A model generated the notes under the pieces. It was not told the origin of the DNA, did no database searches, and saw only the letters and a program-made list of their open reading frames with translations. This document shows positions 53,003 through 61,617 of a stretch of DNA of 64,000 bases, in pieces. Numbering within the stretch: the first letter of the stretch is position 1; every line of letters starts with the position of its first letter. The DNA is from CAWDLX01 sp046728155 (lineage in GTDB: Bacteria; Actinomycetota; Actinomycetes; Mycobacteriales; Micromonosporaceae): assembly GCA_046728155.1 (NCBI GenBank), contig JBKPDY010000020.1, forward strand, positions 1 to 64,000, read 5' to 3'. Position numbers and translations under genes: made by a program.

Positions 53003-54049
53003 TCAGCCATCTTGCGCCCGGAGCGGATCACCGGTCCATACCGCGCTCGCGAGCGCGGCCAAGTGGGGATGCCAGGCATCGCGCCAGGCAACGAGGTTGT
53101 GCGCGTCCGGCACTTCGATCAACCGCACCGGATACCCCTGGTCACGCAGCGTGTCCGCCATGTTCCGGTTGTTCGCCAGGTTCTCTTCTGCGATACCGCA
53201 CGTAATTACGGTGTGCACGGGTGCCCCAGCGGGCCGGCGTCGCCGTACTCCGGCCACGAAGTTGACGATCCGGCGGTAGTGCGCGAAGTTCGACTCCTGC
53301 GCGTCGAAGCGGTGTTGGAAGAAGCTGCCGGATTGGAGGAACATCCCGCCAAAAAGGTGCGGGGTCCGGCGCTGGGCGTGCAGGAGGGCGAGCGCGCCTA
53401 GGCTCGCGCCGAGCGCGACAACCGGAGCGTCGGTACCCAGTTCCCCTCGGACCGTCGGCAGCACGCGGTCTGCGAGCGCTCGCGCGTACGCCGGGTTCGC
53501 CGAGTACCACTCGTTCCGGTCGACCGGACTCAACAGCACCAGATGGTGCGGCGGCATGGCGCCAGCGGCAATCATTGCGGAGCTGTAGTGACTGAGCTCG
53601 GTCAGCCGGTCGAGCTGGCCGCCATCGTGGGCCAGCAGGATTCCCTTCGCCTCCCGTCGCGCCGCGATGCGTACTGGCACGTCGGTCTTGAGCGCCCGCG
53701 ATCCGACGGTCAGATCGCGCCACGCCAAAGGCGTCCCCGGCACATCCAGCCAGTCGGGCCGCCGGTAGCCGGCCAGCTCGATTGTCGACTTCTCGCCGAC
53801 GCCACCCGGTGCGCGTTGCGGGTTGGCTGGATCGCAGATCACCTCGGATTGTCCGTTCCGGCGCAGTTCGAGAAGGTACTCCAAGCGCCTCACCGGAACA
53901 GGCGGCAGATGCAATCGCCATGCCCGCTCGGCCTCGTCGTACTTGAACTCCAGATCATCGACCAGCCCGACTTCCTGCACCAGGCGGACTCCCGCGAGCG
54001 CGTGATCGGGATCACTATGTTGGAGCACGATGGCGTCGGGGGTCAACAC
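53003..54049 (-). CDS. Enterochelin-esterase-like hydrolase
   Basis: This 348-residue protein has an N-terminal immunoglobulin-like domain (FKYDEAERAWRLHLPPVPVRR, LLELRRNGQSEVICDPANP) and a C-terminal alpha/beta hydrolase of the Fes/YieL type. The nucleophile is in VVALGASLGALALLHA, and the C-terminal VPDAHNLVAWRDAWHPHL holds His. The domain pair is that of siderophore esterases, but no siderophore gene lies nearby. It is the first gene of the operon with the second esterase and the two ligases. Initiation appears to be at the ATG 54049. Confidence 0.85.
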   Translation of the reverse strand: MLTPDAIVLQHSDPDHALAGVRLVQEVGLVDDLEFKYDEAERAWRLHLPPVPVRRLEYLLELRRNGQSEVICDPANPQRAPGGVGEKSTIELAGYRRPDWLDVPGTPLAWRDLTVGSRALKTDVPVRIAARREAKGILLAHDGGQLDRLTELSHYSSAMIAAGAMPPHHLVLLSPVDRNEWYSANPAYARALADRVLPTVRGELGTDAPVVALGASLGALALLHAQRRTPHLFGGMFLQSGSFFQHRFDAQESNFAHYRRIVNFVAGVRRRRPAGAPVHTVITCGIAEENLANNRNMADTLRDQGYPVRLIEVPDAHNLVAWRDAWHPHLAALASAVWTGDPLRAQDG

Positions 54050-54165
54050 CGCTCCACCCTAGCCGTCACTCAACCCCGAAACCGCGAGGGCGTGGATATC
54101 CCGAACGGCGAACGCAAATATCACTCCATCGACTGTTGGAATGGGTAGAAGATGCAGCGCGGCTC

Positions 54166-55125
54166 TCAGCCAGGCCTGAGCGCGCTGCGCAGGAACGACG
54201 TCGCCTGGGTGATGGCACCGCGAGCTGCCTTGGTCTCGCTGAGCGGGTTGAGCAGCATGAAGTCGTGGATTGTGCCGTCGTAGCGCACTGTGGTGACTGG
54301 GACATCGGCCATGCGCAGTTTGGCGGCGTACGACTCGCCCTCGTCTCGCAACACGTCGGCCTCATCGACGAGCAGGAACGCGGACGGCAGCCTGGCAAGT
54401 TGCTCGATGTTCGCCTGGTTCGGGGAAGCGGTGATCTCCATCCGCTGCGCTTTGTCGGGCGCGTAGGCGTCCCAGAACCACTCCATGAGTCGCCGGCTGA
54501 GGTAGTAGCCGGTCGCGAACTGCTCGTAGGAGTCGGAGTCCATCGCGGCGTCCGTGACTGGGTAGTACATCGACTGCTGCACGAATGTGACGTCGCCCCG
54601 CTCCTTCGCCATCAGCGTCAGCGCGGCCGTCATGTTGCCTCCGACCGACTCTCCGGCGACCGATACGCGACTGGCGTCCAGGCCTTTGGATGCGCCTTCG
54701 TGCGCAATCCACCTCGCGGTGGCGTAGCCCTGCTCGATGGCGACCGGGTAATGCGCTTCCGGGGAGGGCGTGTACTCCACGAAGGCCACCGCTACCTGGG
54801 CGCCGACGACCAGCTCTCGCACGAGCCGGTCGTGGGTTCCCGCGTTTCCCAGGACCCAGCCACCGCCGTGCATGTACACCACGACGGGCAGCATCCCGGT
54901 CGCGCCCTTCGGCTTCATGATGCGAACCCGCACGTCGCCTACGGAGGCCGGTACGGTGACCCACTCTTCGTCGATCTGCGGCTTCGCGATTGGTTTGGCT
55001 TGGACGTCATCGAGGACCTTGCGTGCGGCGACTGGGTCCATGTCGTACAAGAACGGAGGCTTCGAGGTCATGTCGGCGAATTCCCGAGCAGCGGGTTCGA
55101 GGACGACCTGGGTTTGGGCGGGCAT
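54166..55125 (-). CDS. HSL-type alpha/beta hydrolase
   Basis: This 319-residue esterase of the hormone-sensitive-lipase family shows VVYMHGGGWVLG (oxyanion HGGG), VSVAGESVGGNMTAAL (nucleophile Ser in GESVGG), LLVDEADVLRDEGE (acid Asp) and YDGTIHDFMLL (His). ATG 55125 with an AGGAGGGG ribosome-binding site is preferred over the frame's first start at 55326. It may hydrolyse acyl esters. It lies 116 nt upstream of the esterase/ligase operon on the same strand and could belong to it or be separate. Confidence 0.9.
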   Translation of the reverse strand: MPAQTQVVLEPAAREFADMTSKPPFLYDMDPVAARKVLDDVQAKPIAKPQIDEEWVTVPASVGDVRVRIMKPKGATGMLPVVVYMHGGGWVLGNAGTHDRLVRELVVGAQVAVAFVEYTPSPEAHYPVAIEQGYATARWIAHEGASKGLDASRVSVAGESVGGNMTAALTLMAKERGDVTFVQQSMYYPVTDAAMDSDSYEQFATGYYLSRRLMEWFWDAYAPDKAQRMEITASPNQANIEQLARLPSAFLLVDEADVLRDEGESYAAKLRMADVPVTTVRYDGTIHDFMLLNPLSETKAARGAITQATSFLRSALRPG

Positions 55126-55578
55126 GAACCCCTCCTGTGAGAAAGTTGGACGGTTCCGTGCAGAGCCTGTGGCACGTAGACAACAGGGGCGGAGTACTTT
55201 GATGAGTCCGCTGAGGCACAGTGAAACTAGTACCTGATGTGCCTCGACACCTTCCTCTATCAGTGTCGCCCCTCGTGACCACGCATGCGTTGATGATGGC
55301 GAAACGCGCTGGGATTTCGCGGGCATCGGGCTGCGCTCCCACCGCGCCCACGCGTCGTCGCCGGTAGGCGGTGCCTACGAGATCGTCTCCCGGCGCACCG
55401 TCGCGGTGCGGGACGGGCAGGTCGGCGTCAACCGGGCCGCCCCACTTGCTGGGCATCCCGGCCGACGCGATCTGGCTATGTGACCTCGCGGCGCTACGTC
55501 GCCGACCGTCGGCGTGTCATCGTCACCCTCATGCCGGAAGACTCGACCAGCGGCATCGTCTCTAGTCCACCGGGAGTC

Positions 55579-55614
55579 TTGCACAAGTTCTTATGCATAC
55601 GATACTGTGCACTC
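55579..55614 (+). promoter_or_regulatory. Promoter with possible operator for arsR-type gene
   Basis: TTGCAC at 55579-55584 and GATACT at 55601-55606 are spaced 16 bases, and the ATG lies 8 bases after the second box, which fits a leaderless promoter. TGCACA at 55580-55585 and TGTGCA at 55606-55611 form an inverted repeat over the core promoter and could be a self-regulatory operator. Confidence 0.45.
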
Positions 55615-56172
55615 ATGACGCGGGTAGGCCGGCCGGAGACGGTGGTGCTGCGGGCCCTGGGTAACCCGGTGCGACAGGACATTCTTGACCGGCTCGCCGC
55701 CGGTCCGGCGACCTCGGCGATGCTGGCGCGGGAGATGGGATCCAACACCGGCGTCGCGTCCTATCACCTGCGCGAGCTGGGCAAGGCGGGCCTGATCGAG
55801 CCGGACGAGCGACGAGGGCGGGCACTGTACTGGCGACTGTCGCATTCGGACGTTCGCTTCCAGGATCCGTCGTCCTCGGCCGCTCCAGATCTGGCCCGTA
55901 CCACCATCGACCTGACGATGCAGCGGCTGGCCGGCGCGGTGAACGCCTACCTGGCCCGGGGTGACCTGAGCGATGACTGGCGCGATGCCGCACTGTTCTC
56001 ACAGTCGTCTGCGCTCTTGAAGGTCACCGATCTGGCTGAGTTCACCGCGGAGTACCTGGCCTTTCTGCGGCGCTGGGTCGACCGACCGGCCGCCGGTCGT
56101 CGCGGCCGATCCCGCGCCACGCGTCCCGTCCGGATCGCCTTCTTCGCCTTCCCCGACGATGTCCAGACCTAA
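55615..56172 (+). CDS. ArsR-family winged-helix regulator
   Basis: This 185-residue regulator begins MTRVGRPETVVLRALGNPVR followed by QDILDRLAAGPATSAMLAREMG and NTGVASYHLRELGKAGLIEPDERRGRALYWRL, a complete ArsR-type winged helix (about residues 10-85). The C-terminal part is helical and lacks the Cys pair of metal sensors, so the ligand is probably organic. It is followed after 13 nt by a hydrolase gene, its likely target. An inverted repeat overlaps its promoter, suggesting autoregulation. Confidence 0.87.
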   Translation: MTRVGRPETVVLRALGNPVRQDILDRLAAGPATSAMLAREMGSNTGVASYHLRELGKAGLIEPDERRGRALYWRLSHSDVRFQDPSSSAAPDLARTTIDLTMQRLAGAVNAYLARGDLSDDWRDAALFSQSSALLKVTDLAEFTAEYLAFLRRWVDRPAAGRRGRSRATRPVRIAFFAFPDDVQT

Positions 56173-56185
56173 GACAGGAGCTTCG

Positions 56186-57673
56186 ATGACCGGCAGATCC
56201 CTCGACAACGTCCGGATCGGCGCGATCGACGACGGCGTCGTCATCGTTCGTACGAGTCATGACGGCCAACTCACGGTCGACTTTCCCGGCCAGCGCCGTT
56301 ACCGAGTGCCACATCCCGCCAATCTCGACGGAGTCCACTTGGCCCCGGTTAGGCCAATACCCGCCACAATGGACAGTGTGGCTGGCTGGTACGAGTCGCC
56401 CGACCGTCGCCTGCTGCTGACCCAGGTGCCGGAGGCGTACTTCGGCGAGCCTATGGTCCTGCTTGCAGAGAGCGACCAGATCATGCGGGCCTACCCGGTC
56501 GGCGAAAGCCGCCTGCTCGCCGATGACGGGACGGAGATATCGTTGACGGCCGGTGGTTTGACGCTGACGGCCGGCGGCACGACCGTGTCACTCGCCCGCT
56601 CCTCACGCTGGCGCGAGGAACCGGTGACCTTCGAGGCTGGCGGCGCGACGCTCGCCGGTACTGTCGTCGTGCCCGCGTCGCCCGGCCCACATCCGGCCGC
56701 GGTCCTCGTTCACGGGGCGGCCGGCGGGCAGCGTGACTTCTGCCGGCTCCAAGCTCAGCCATTGCTTGAGGCCGGGGTGGGGGTCCTGATCTACGACAAG
56801 GCCGGGCACGGGCGGTCCGGCGGACCGACGAACCCGTCCATTTTCGACCAGGCCGCAGCGGCCGAGGCGGGCCTGGCGTTGCTGGCCGCACATGCCGACA
56901 TAGATCCGCGGCGGGTGGGCCTGGCCGGTTTCTCCAACGGGATGTGGGCCGTACCGATGGTGGCCGCACGTAGGCCGGTCGCATTTGTCGTCGGGATCGG
57001 CGCTCCCGGTGTCTCGATGGCTGCATCGGAGGTGCACCGGCGCACGAAGGTGCTCCGCGAGTGTGGCGTCAGCGAGACCACCATCGCCGCCGTCGGGGAG
57101 GCTTGGCAGTGCATCTTCGACGTCGCAGGCACCGGACGGACAGACGCCATGGAGCGGCTTGACCAGGCCTTGGCCGCCGTCGCGCAGGCGCCTGATCTCG
57201 ATCGCTACGAGGTGCCCGGCTACGTGGTGCAGAACCCGATGCTATCCGCCGTGCCACCAATGATCGCGGCCGCCGAGCTCGCGGCGATGCTTCCCGCCGA
57301 GGCCGATCCGCAGCTCGTATACGATCCGGCAACCGACTACGCCCGAATAAGCTGCCCGGTCTTCCTGCAGTACGGCTCCGACGACACCAGCGTGCCCGTG
57401 GCCGCGTCGGTGCGGGCCATCGTCACCGGCGGCCCGCTGACCGTCCGGGTGTATCCGGGACTGGAGCACATGCTCAACATCGTGCCAATGCTCGACGGCC
57501 TGAGCGCCGAGGAGTCGATGTTCCAGTTCCACTCGTTCAGGTTCGGACCGGATGTCTGGCGCGATCTCATCGATTGGCTCGACACCGCGGCCAAGCGGCC
57601 GGGCATGCCAGAAGAGCAACCCACGGCGGGCACGGTGAGTGCGAGCCTTCCACTGCTGGATCCGAGTCGCTGA
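56186..57673 (+). CDS. Alpha/beta hydrolase
   Basis: A protein of about 495 residues: the N-terminal 140 residues are a beta-rich domain, then a hydrolase of the dienelactone/acyl-esterase type with HPAAVLVHGAAGGQRDF (oxyanion), GVLIYDKAGHGRSGG, GLAGFSNGMWAVPM (nucleophile Ser) and LQYGSDDTSVPV plus GLEHMLNIVP (Asp and His). ATG 56186 follows ACAGGAG. Its position in an operon with the ArsR regulator suggests inducible hydrolysis or detoxification of an ester or lactone. Confidence 0.85.
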   Translation: MTGRSLDNVRIGAIDDGVVIVRTSHDGQLTVDFPGQRRYRVPHPANLDGVHLAPVRPIPATMDSVAGWYESPDRRLLLTQVPEAYFGEPMVLLAESDQIMRAYPVGESRLLADDGTEISLTAGGLTLTAGGTTVSLARSSRWREEPVTFEAGGATLAGTVVVPASPGPHPAAVLVHGAAGGQRDFCRLQAQPLLEAGVGVLIYDKAGHGRSGGPTNPSIFDQAAAAEAGLALLAAHADIDPRRVGLAGFSNGMWAVPMVAARRPVAFVVGIGAPGVSMAASEVHRRTKVLRECGVSETTIAAVGEAWQCIFDVAGTGRTDAMERLDQALAAVAQAPDLDRYEVPGYVVQNPMLSAVPPMIAAAELAAMLPAEADPQLVYDPATDYARISCPVFLQYGSDDTSVPVAASVRAIVTGGPLTVRVYPGLEHMLNIVPMLDGLSAEESMFQFHSFRFGPDVWRDLIDWLDTAAKRPGMPEEQPTAGTVSASLPLLDPSR

Positions 57674-57781
57674 GGTCACCCACCTGTGCGGGGACTTGTA
57701 AACCTCAGGACAGTTGACGGTGGCTGCGCAGGGTCGGATCGGAGCCCCCGCTGCGGGTCGCTGATGCAAGACACGAGCAGA

Positions 57782-57806
57782 CCGGCCCGCTCTCCAGACG
57801 GGCCGG
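57782..57806 (+). terminator. Hairpin after the hydrolase operon
   Basis: CCGGCCCG at 57782-57789 pairs with CGGGCCGG at 57799-57806 over a nine-base loop, 109 nt after the hydrolase stop. No U-tract is present. It likely ends the ArsR/hydrolase transcript. Confidence 0.5.
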
Positions 57807-57916
57807 CTGTGCCGGGCAAGGATCACGCCGTCTGAATGTCGAAATGGATCACATAGAAGAGTCCGTCTGATCCGTCGGGCTTCAGCCCGCCCGTAGCCAA
57901 GACCGCGGCGAGGTCC

Positions 57917-57929
57917 TAGGCTGGCCCGC
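57917..57929 (+). promoter_or_regulatory. Leaderless promoter -10 box
   Basis: TAGGCT at 57917-57922 lies seven bases before GTG 57930. The same spacing occurs at the paralogous gene (TACGCT at 59975-59980 before GTG 59988). No ribosome-binding site precedes either start. Confidence 0.5.
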
Positions 57930-58277
57930 GTGTCACACCCCTCAATGGCTGCGCAGACCGCCCAGCGTCCGGACTGGATGGGCTTCGCCAACGGCTACAC
58001 GTTGTGGATCGAGAAGGACCACTTCTTCGTGCGCCACACGTGTGGTGCCGAGTGGACCGTCCCGAATGGCGTCAACATGTCGGCGGTGTCGCACTACATC
58101 GGCCAGCACACGTGCACCGATCTGCTGCCTCACCGTCCTAAGCCGACTCTCCGCAAGGTGATCCGCGAGTCGTTCCTGCTCCGGGCCGCCCTGCTCGCTG
58201 GAGCGCTCACCCTGGTCAGCGCGTATATCACCTGGATCATCATGGTGCTCGGGCGGGCGAACCCGCCCAACTACTAA
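57930..58277 (+). CDS. Small membrane protein, paralogue A
   Basis: This 115-residue protein has a hydrophilic N-terminal domain with conserved GFANGYTLWIEKDHFFVRHTCGAEWTVPNG (split here for length: GFANGYTLW, VRHTCGAEWTVPNGV) and HTCTDLLPHRPK, then one C-terminal helix (AALLAGALTLVSAYITWIIM). It has about 55% identity by eye with the protein encoded at 59988-60317, including identical Cys/His positions (HxCGAEW, RHTCxDLLPHRP). The four Cys/His could bind metal. GTG 57930 is leaderless in appearance. Family unknown. Confidence 0.7.
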   Translation: MSHPSMAAQTAQRPDWMGFANGYTLWIEKDHFFVRHTCGAEWTVPNGVNMSAVSHYIGQHTCTDLLPHRPKPTLRKVIRESFLLRAALLAGALTLVSAYITWIIMVLGRANPPNY

Positions 58278-58379
58278 TCGACCTGCGATCCGCAGGTCAT
58301 GGTCGCCATCCGCGCGTCGATGGTGAGGCTCGTGTGAACGCCAGAGATGTCGATCGACGTTTCCCTTTCCCCGGTGTAG

Positions 58380-58860
58380 GTCAGCGGCGACGTGATCACT
58401 GCAACGGATACGGGCGATCAACACCACGGGCAAGACCGACGAGCCTGTCGAGTTCATCGGAACGCTCGATGATCTCGACACCATCCTGTCGACGTCCGAC
58501 ATCGTGTTGCTCGCCCTACCTCTGACCCGGCGAACTCGCGGTCTCATCGACGCCGTGAGCTCGGATTGATGAACGACAACGCGGTCCTCGTCAATGTAGC
58601 CCGCGGTGCACTCGTTGACGAAGACGCTCAGCGCGAGCACCTCAGTTCGCACCCGTCGTTCTCCGCTGCCATCGATGCGTGGTGGACGGAGCCGACCGCG
58701 GCCGGACAGTCGTTCCGAGAGCGTCTCCCGTTCTTCAGCCTGCCCAATCCTCTTGCGTCGCCGCATAACTCGGCGATCGTGCCAGACCTCCTGCCTCGGG
58801 CAACGGCGCGCGCGGTCGAGAACAGTCGACCAATTGCGGCGGGCGTCCGGTCCAGCCGGA
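58380..58860 (+). pseudogene. Decayed D-2-hydroxyacid dehydrogenase gene
   Basis: Fragments match the NAD-binding domain of the D-isomer 2-hydroxyacid dehydrogenase family: LDDLDTILSTSDIVLLALPL and TRRTRGLIDA in one frame, then MNDNAVLVNVARGALVDEDA and SAAIDAWWTEP in another, with SPHNSAI at the end. A frameshift near 58555 separates them; reading through would give the expected ELGLMNDN. The N-terminal glycine-rich loop is also lost (only a GVGQ trace near 58375). It cannot encode a working enzyme. Confidence 0.75.
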
Positions 58861-58920
58861 GGCTGGGCCGCCATTGCAGAACGTGTTTGCGGGTCGCACC
58901 AACGCGATCACATACCGCCT

Positions 58921-59200
58921 GTGGTCTGGGAGCGGCCGGACATGCGCCGGCTGCTGGCCAGCCATGACATCGCCGGCGTGTACCGGCTGCTCCAACGCGA
59001 CGGCGTCTCCCAGCCCGCTATCGCCGCCCGGACCGGCATGAACCAGAACGAATCTCGGAGATCCTCACGAGACGGCGCCAGGTGCACTCGTACGAGTTGC
59101 TCGTCCGTATCGCGGAGGGCCTGGGCGTACCCCGTGGCTGGGGGGGCTCGCCTTCGATGAATCCTCGGAGCCCTTCGTCTCCACAGGCGGCGACTCATGA
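58921..59200 (+). pseudogene. Frameshifted XRE-family regulator
   Basis: The start reads VVWERPDMRRLLASHDIAGV then YRLLQRDGVSQPAIAARTGMNQNE, the helix-turn-helix of an XRE repressor type common in actinomycetes. Reading must shift near 59055 to continue SEILTRRRQVHSYELLVRIA, and again near 59140 to give GLAFDESSEPFVS and the TGA at 59200. It is therefore broken twice. The stop overlaps the ATG of the next fragment (ATGA), a relic of an operon. Confidence 0.7.
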
Positions 59201-59581
59201 TCCCGGTGGAGCACTGGACCGGCGCGCCTGCTGCGCCACGCTCGCCGCATGTCCATCCGCCAGTTCGCTCGTCACCTAGGTGTCTCGGACAGGATGGTCT
59301 CGAAGTGGGAGTCGGGTGGCTCGGGCATCCGCCCCCGGCCGATCAACCAGGCGGCGCTGGACGAGTCGTTGCGCCGGTGCACACCCGTTGAACGCAACCG
59401 CTTCGACGGCGCTCTCCAGGGGATGCCGGAGGACAGCCGTTCCCCGCGGAGTCCGATCCGGTGGACGCTGATCGTCGACCTGCCTCCCGACGATGTTGAA
59501 CTGGCCGCCACCATCGCGGCCGCCGTACGAAGCGCGGTTCTCGGTCGCGACACCCCGAGCGAGGTCGGCCCGCACCGGTAG
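59197..59581 (+). pseudogene. Frameshifted second XRE-family gene
   Basis: From ATG 59197 the frame gives MIPVEHWTG and then loses similarity; the continuation is in another frame as ARLLRHARRMSIRQFARHLG followed by VSDRMVSKWESGG and RPRPINQAALDESLRR, a helix-turn-helix N-terminus of a known actinobacterial type. After about residue 65 the sequence no longer resembles family members. An intact shorter product could start at ATG 59249, so some DNA-binding activity cannot be excluded. Confidence 0.6.
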
Positions 59582-59895
59582 GCCGAGCATCGCCTGGTCC
59601 CAGTCGGTGTCGGCGGGACGAGCTCCGCCGGTGAAGCTGGACCAGGCGGTCGCCGTCCGGCCCCGCGCCGCCTCGGTGGCCACGACCTGCTCCTTGGTGG
59701 CGGCTTCGACCGCGGCGGCCTGCTCAGCCGCCCCGGCCTTCATTTTCGCCGTGGTCGCCTCGGAGGCGACCCGCCACTTCCTCCAGCGCTCAGCGTCCCC
59801 CTTGCAGGCGTAGATGAACGCCTCATCGGCCTGGGGGTCAGGGTGGTGTATAGGCCGACGACCTCCATTCCCATCGCGATCACCCCACATGAACA
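59530..59895 (-). pseudogene. Fragment of unknown (phage-like) gene
   Basis: On the minus strand a coherent protein-like stretch reads DPQADEAFIYACKGDAERWR, then KWRVASEATTAKMKAGAAEQ and a helical Ala/Glu/Thr-rich region, and SSFTGGARPADTDWDQAMLG. Its probable start MEVVGLYTTLTP is in a different frame, one base off at a run of C near 59840. I do not recognise it with confidence; the helical region suggests a phage scaffold or tail-type protein. Confidence 0.4.
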
Positions 59896-59987
59896 ATCGC
59901 CCTGCCTGAAATGGTCGAAGATCATGTGAGGCGCCGAGGTTTGAGCCCGTGTGGCGGGGGCGATGGCGAACCTCTACGCTGTCGCGC

Positions 59988-60317
59988 GTGTCAGACCCCT
60001 CAATGACCGCCGTCCCCGAGTGGCTCGGCCTGGCCAACGGCTACACCATCTGGGTCGATCGAGGGAAGCTCTACGTGCGGCATGTTTGCGGCGCTGAGTG
60101 GGGCATCCCGAACGGCGTCGACGTGACCGACGTGACCTACCGGATCGACCGCCACACCTGCGCTGATCTGCTTCCGCACCGGCCGTGGAAGGACCTGTGG
60201 CAGGTGATCCGCCACTCGGTGCTGCTCCGGGCGGCCGGGCTCGCCGCGCTGTTCACCTTGTTCAGCGCGTACCTCGTGTGGTTCATCTTTGTCGTCGGCC
60301 GGGCCGGGGGCCGCTGA
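59988..60317 (+). CDS. Small membrane protein, paralogue B
   Basis: This 109-residue protein is a paralogue of the one at 57930: both start MS-x-PSM, contain ANGYT-(L/I)-W, VRH-x-CGAEW, PNGV, HTC-x-DLLPHRP and end with one helix. The N-terminal half would be cytosolic, with Cys/His residues as a possible metal site. GTG 59988 follows TACGCT by seven bases. Three bases separate its stop from the SAF-domain gene, so the two form an operon. Function unknown. Confidence 0.72.
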   Translation: MSDPSMTAVPEWLGLANGYTIWVDRGKLYVRHVCGAEWGIPNGVDVTDVTYRIDRHTCADLLPHRPWKDLWQVIRHSVLLRAAGLAALFTLFSAYLVWFIFVVGRAGGR

Positions 60318-60320
60318 GAC

Positions 60321-60944
60321 ATGGGCAGACGTATCGCAGCGATCACTTTCGCGATCCTGCTCGCCGCGTTGGGCGCCGCCGGCGGCCTGTTCCTCATCCT
60401 CACCGCGGACAAGCGAGCGCAGGACCGCATCCAGGACCCGGTGACCGTGCTCGTCGCGAACAAGGACCTCCCGGTCGGCACCACCGCTCAGAAGATCCGG
60501 GCCGATGGCCTCGTCGAGGAACGCCACTTCCCCCGTTCGGTCGTCGACCAGGGTGCGCTCACCGAGCTTGGCCCGGACTACGACAAGCAGACGCTGCAAA
60601 CCCCGGTGCGCGCCGGCACCATGCTGATGGCGGCGGACTTCGGCACCGCCGCCGATGCGCCGCTGACGCCCGAGGGCGAGGCACAGGTGCAGCTGAAGAC
60701 GACGAACACGCCTGATAGTCGGTTCCGCCCGGGCGCTCAAGTGATCGTCTTCCGGACCGTCGCGACCAAGGATAGAGGCATCGTTACTCAGCAGATTCTC
60801 GAGCGGGCGACGCTGCTCAGTGTCAGTACGCAGGGCGGGGTTCTGCGGGTCTGGGTCGCGGTGAACCCGGACAAAGCGGGCGAGCTCGTGACTGCGATGA
60901 ACACCGGCACCCTGTACCTCGCTGTGCTCAGCGAAGGGGCCTAG
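60321..60944 (+). CDS. CpaB-like SAF domain membrane protein
   Basis: A 207-residue protein with one N-terminal helix (about 6-28, AAITFAILLAALGAAGGLFL) and a SAF domain (about 42-110) of the CpaB/RcpC pilus-assembly type: VTVLVANKDLPVGTTAQKIR followed by VRAGTMLMAADF. The C-terminal RcpC-like region (DRGIVTQQILERATLLSVST) is also present. Tad-pilus genes are not visible in the window. The position directly after the small membrane paralogue suggests a mobile-element or secretion role rather than a full pilus. Confidence 0.72.
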   Translation: MGRRIAAITFAILLAALGAAGGLFLILTADKRAQDRIQDPVTVLVANKDLPVGTTAQKIRADGLVEERHFPRSVVDQGALTELGPDYDKQTLQTPVRAGTMLMAADFGTAADAPLTPEGEAQVQLKTTNTPDSRFRPGAQVIVFRTVATKDRGIVTQQILERATLLSVSTQGGVLRVWVAVNPDKAGELVTAMNTGTLYLAVLSEGA

Positions 60945-61009
60945 AACCGCAGAGGCGCCGGCATCACACACGTCAGAGGGAGAGGCAAATGAACCGCGGC
61001 GGCGTCTCG

Positions 61010-61383
61010 CTAGACGAGCCGGCGCCAGCCGGTGCCGTACACCTGGCGGAATAGCACGGGGGCGACGGCGGTGACGCCGAACTTGAATGCGGGCTCCAGG
61101 AACGGGAAGCCCACCGCGGTGCGTACGACTGGGGTTTGCGTGATGCTGCGGCGCAGATTGCCGGAGATGAGCGCCGGGCCGCGCCCGGATAGGCCGGGGT
61201 CGATGTGCCGTAGCGGTGGATGTGGCCGCTCAGGTTGATTTTCGCCTGACGCTCAATCGCGAGCACCAGGGGCTCAGGGGCGAGCCGCCCGCGCCGGCGC
61301 CCCTCCTCCGCGAGGCGGGCGAAGATGGCGCCCGGCACACGGGTCGTAGCTATGTAGGCATCGCCCCCACCCCTGACGTTCAT
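61010..61383 (-). pseudogene. Frameshifted phage neck/gp10-like gene
   Basis: From ATG 61383 the frame reads MNVRGGGDAYIATTRVPGAI, then FARLAEEGRRRGR and VLAIERQAKINLSGHIHRYG, the pattern of HK97 gp10-like head-tail joining proteins. Near 61200 the frame is lost and continues in a different one as GPALISGNLRRSITQTPVVR and EPAFKFGVTAVAPVLFRQVY, ending at TAG 61010. The gene is broken by one frameshift. Confidence 0.55.
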
Positions 61384-61389
61384 TGCTCT

Positions 61390-61617
61390 GCTTGGCCTTC
61401 TCGAGCGGCTCCGCCTCATACGCCATGGCAGCCTGCCGAAAGTCGTAGCAGAACCGCTGCACGTACTCGGGTGTTGCCCGCAGCTCATCCCACGACCAGC
61501 GCATCTCGTACATGAGGAAGAAGTCGATGAACTCCCGCGGCGGCGCCCCGGATCCCCAGGTGCCGTCGATGATGGACTCGACCGCGGTCAGCACCTCGAA
61601 GTACTCGGAGTCCGGGG
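61390..61617 (-). CDS. Possible frameshift extension of tail chaperone
   Basis: This open frame follows the tail-assembly-chaperone gene without its own clear start: EYFEVLTAVESIIDGTWG, then REFIDFFLMYEMRWSWDELR and TPEYVQRFCYDFRQAAMAYE. In many tailed phages a second chaperone form (the G-T protein) is made by ribosomal frameshifting from such a gene. The reading-frame offset here (-1) fits, but the sequence GGGCCCG before the stop is not in the canonical slippery register, so decay is an equal explanation. Confidence 0.4.

Noticed and set aside
57827..57912. Minus-strand stretch VLATGGLKPDGSDGLFYVIH ending in a stop
   Set aside because: Reads like the C-terminus of a protein, but an in-frame stop lies just upstream and nothing matching precedes it. 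Possibly a gene fragment of the decayed element; too short to call.
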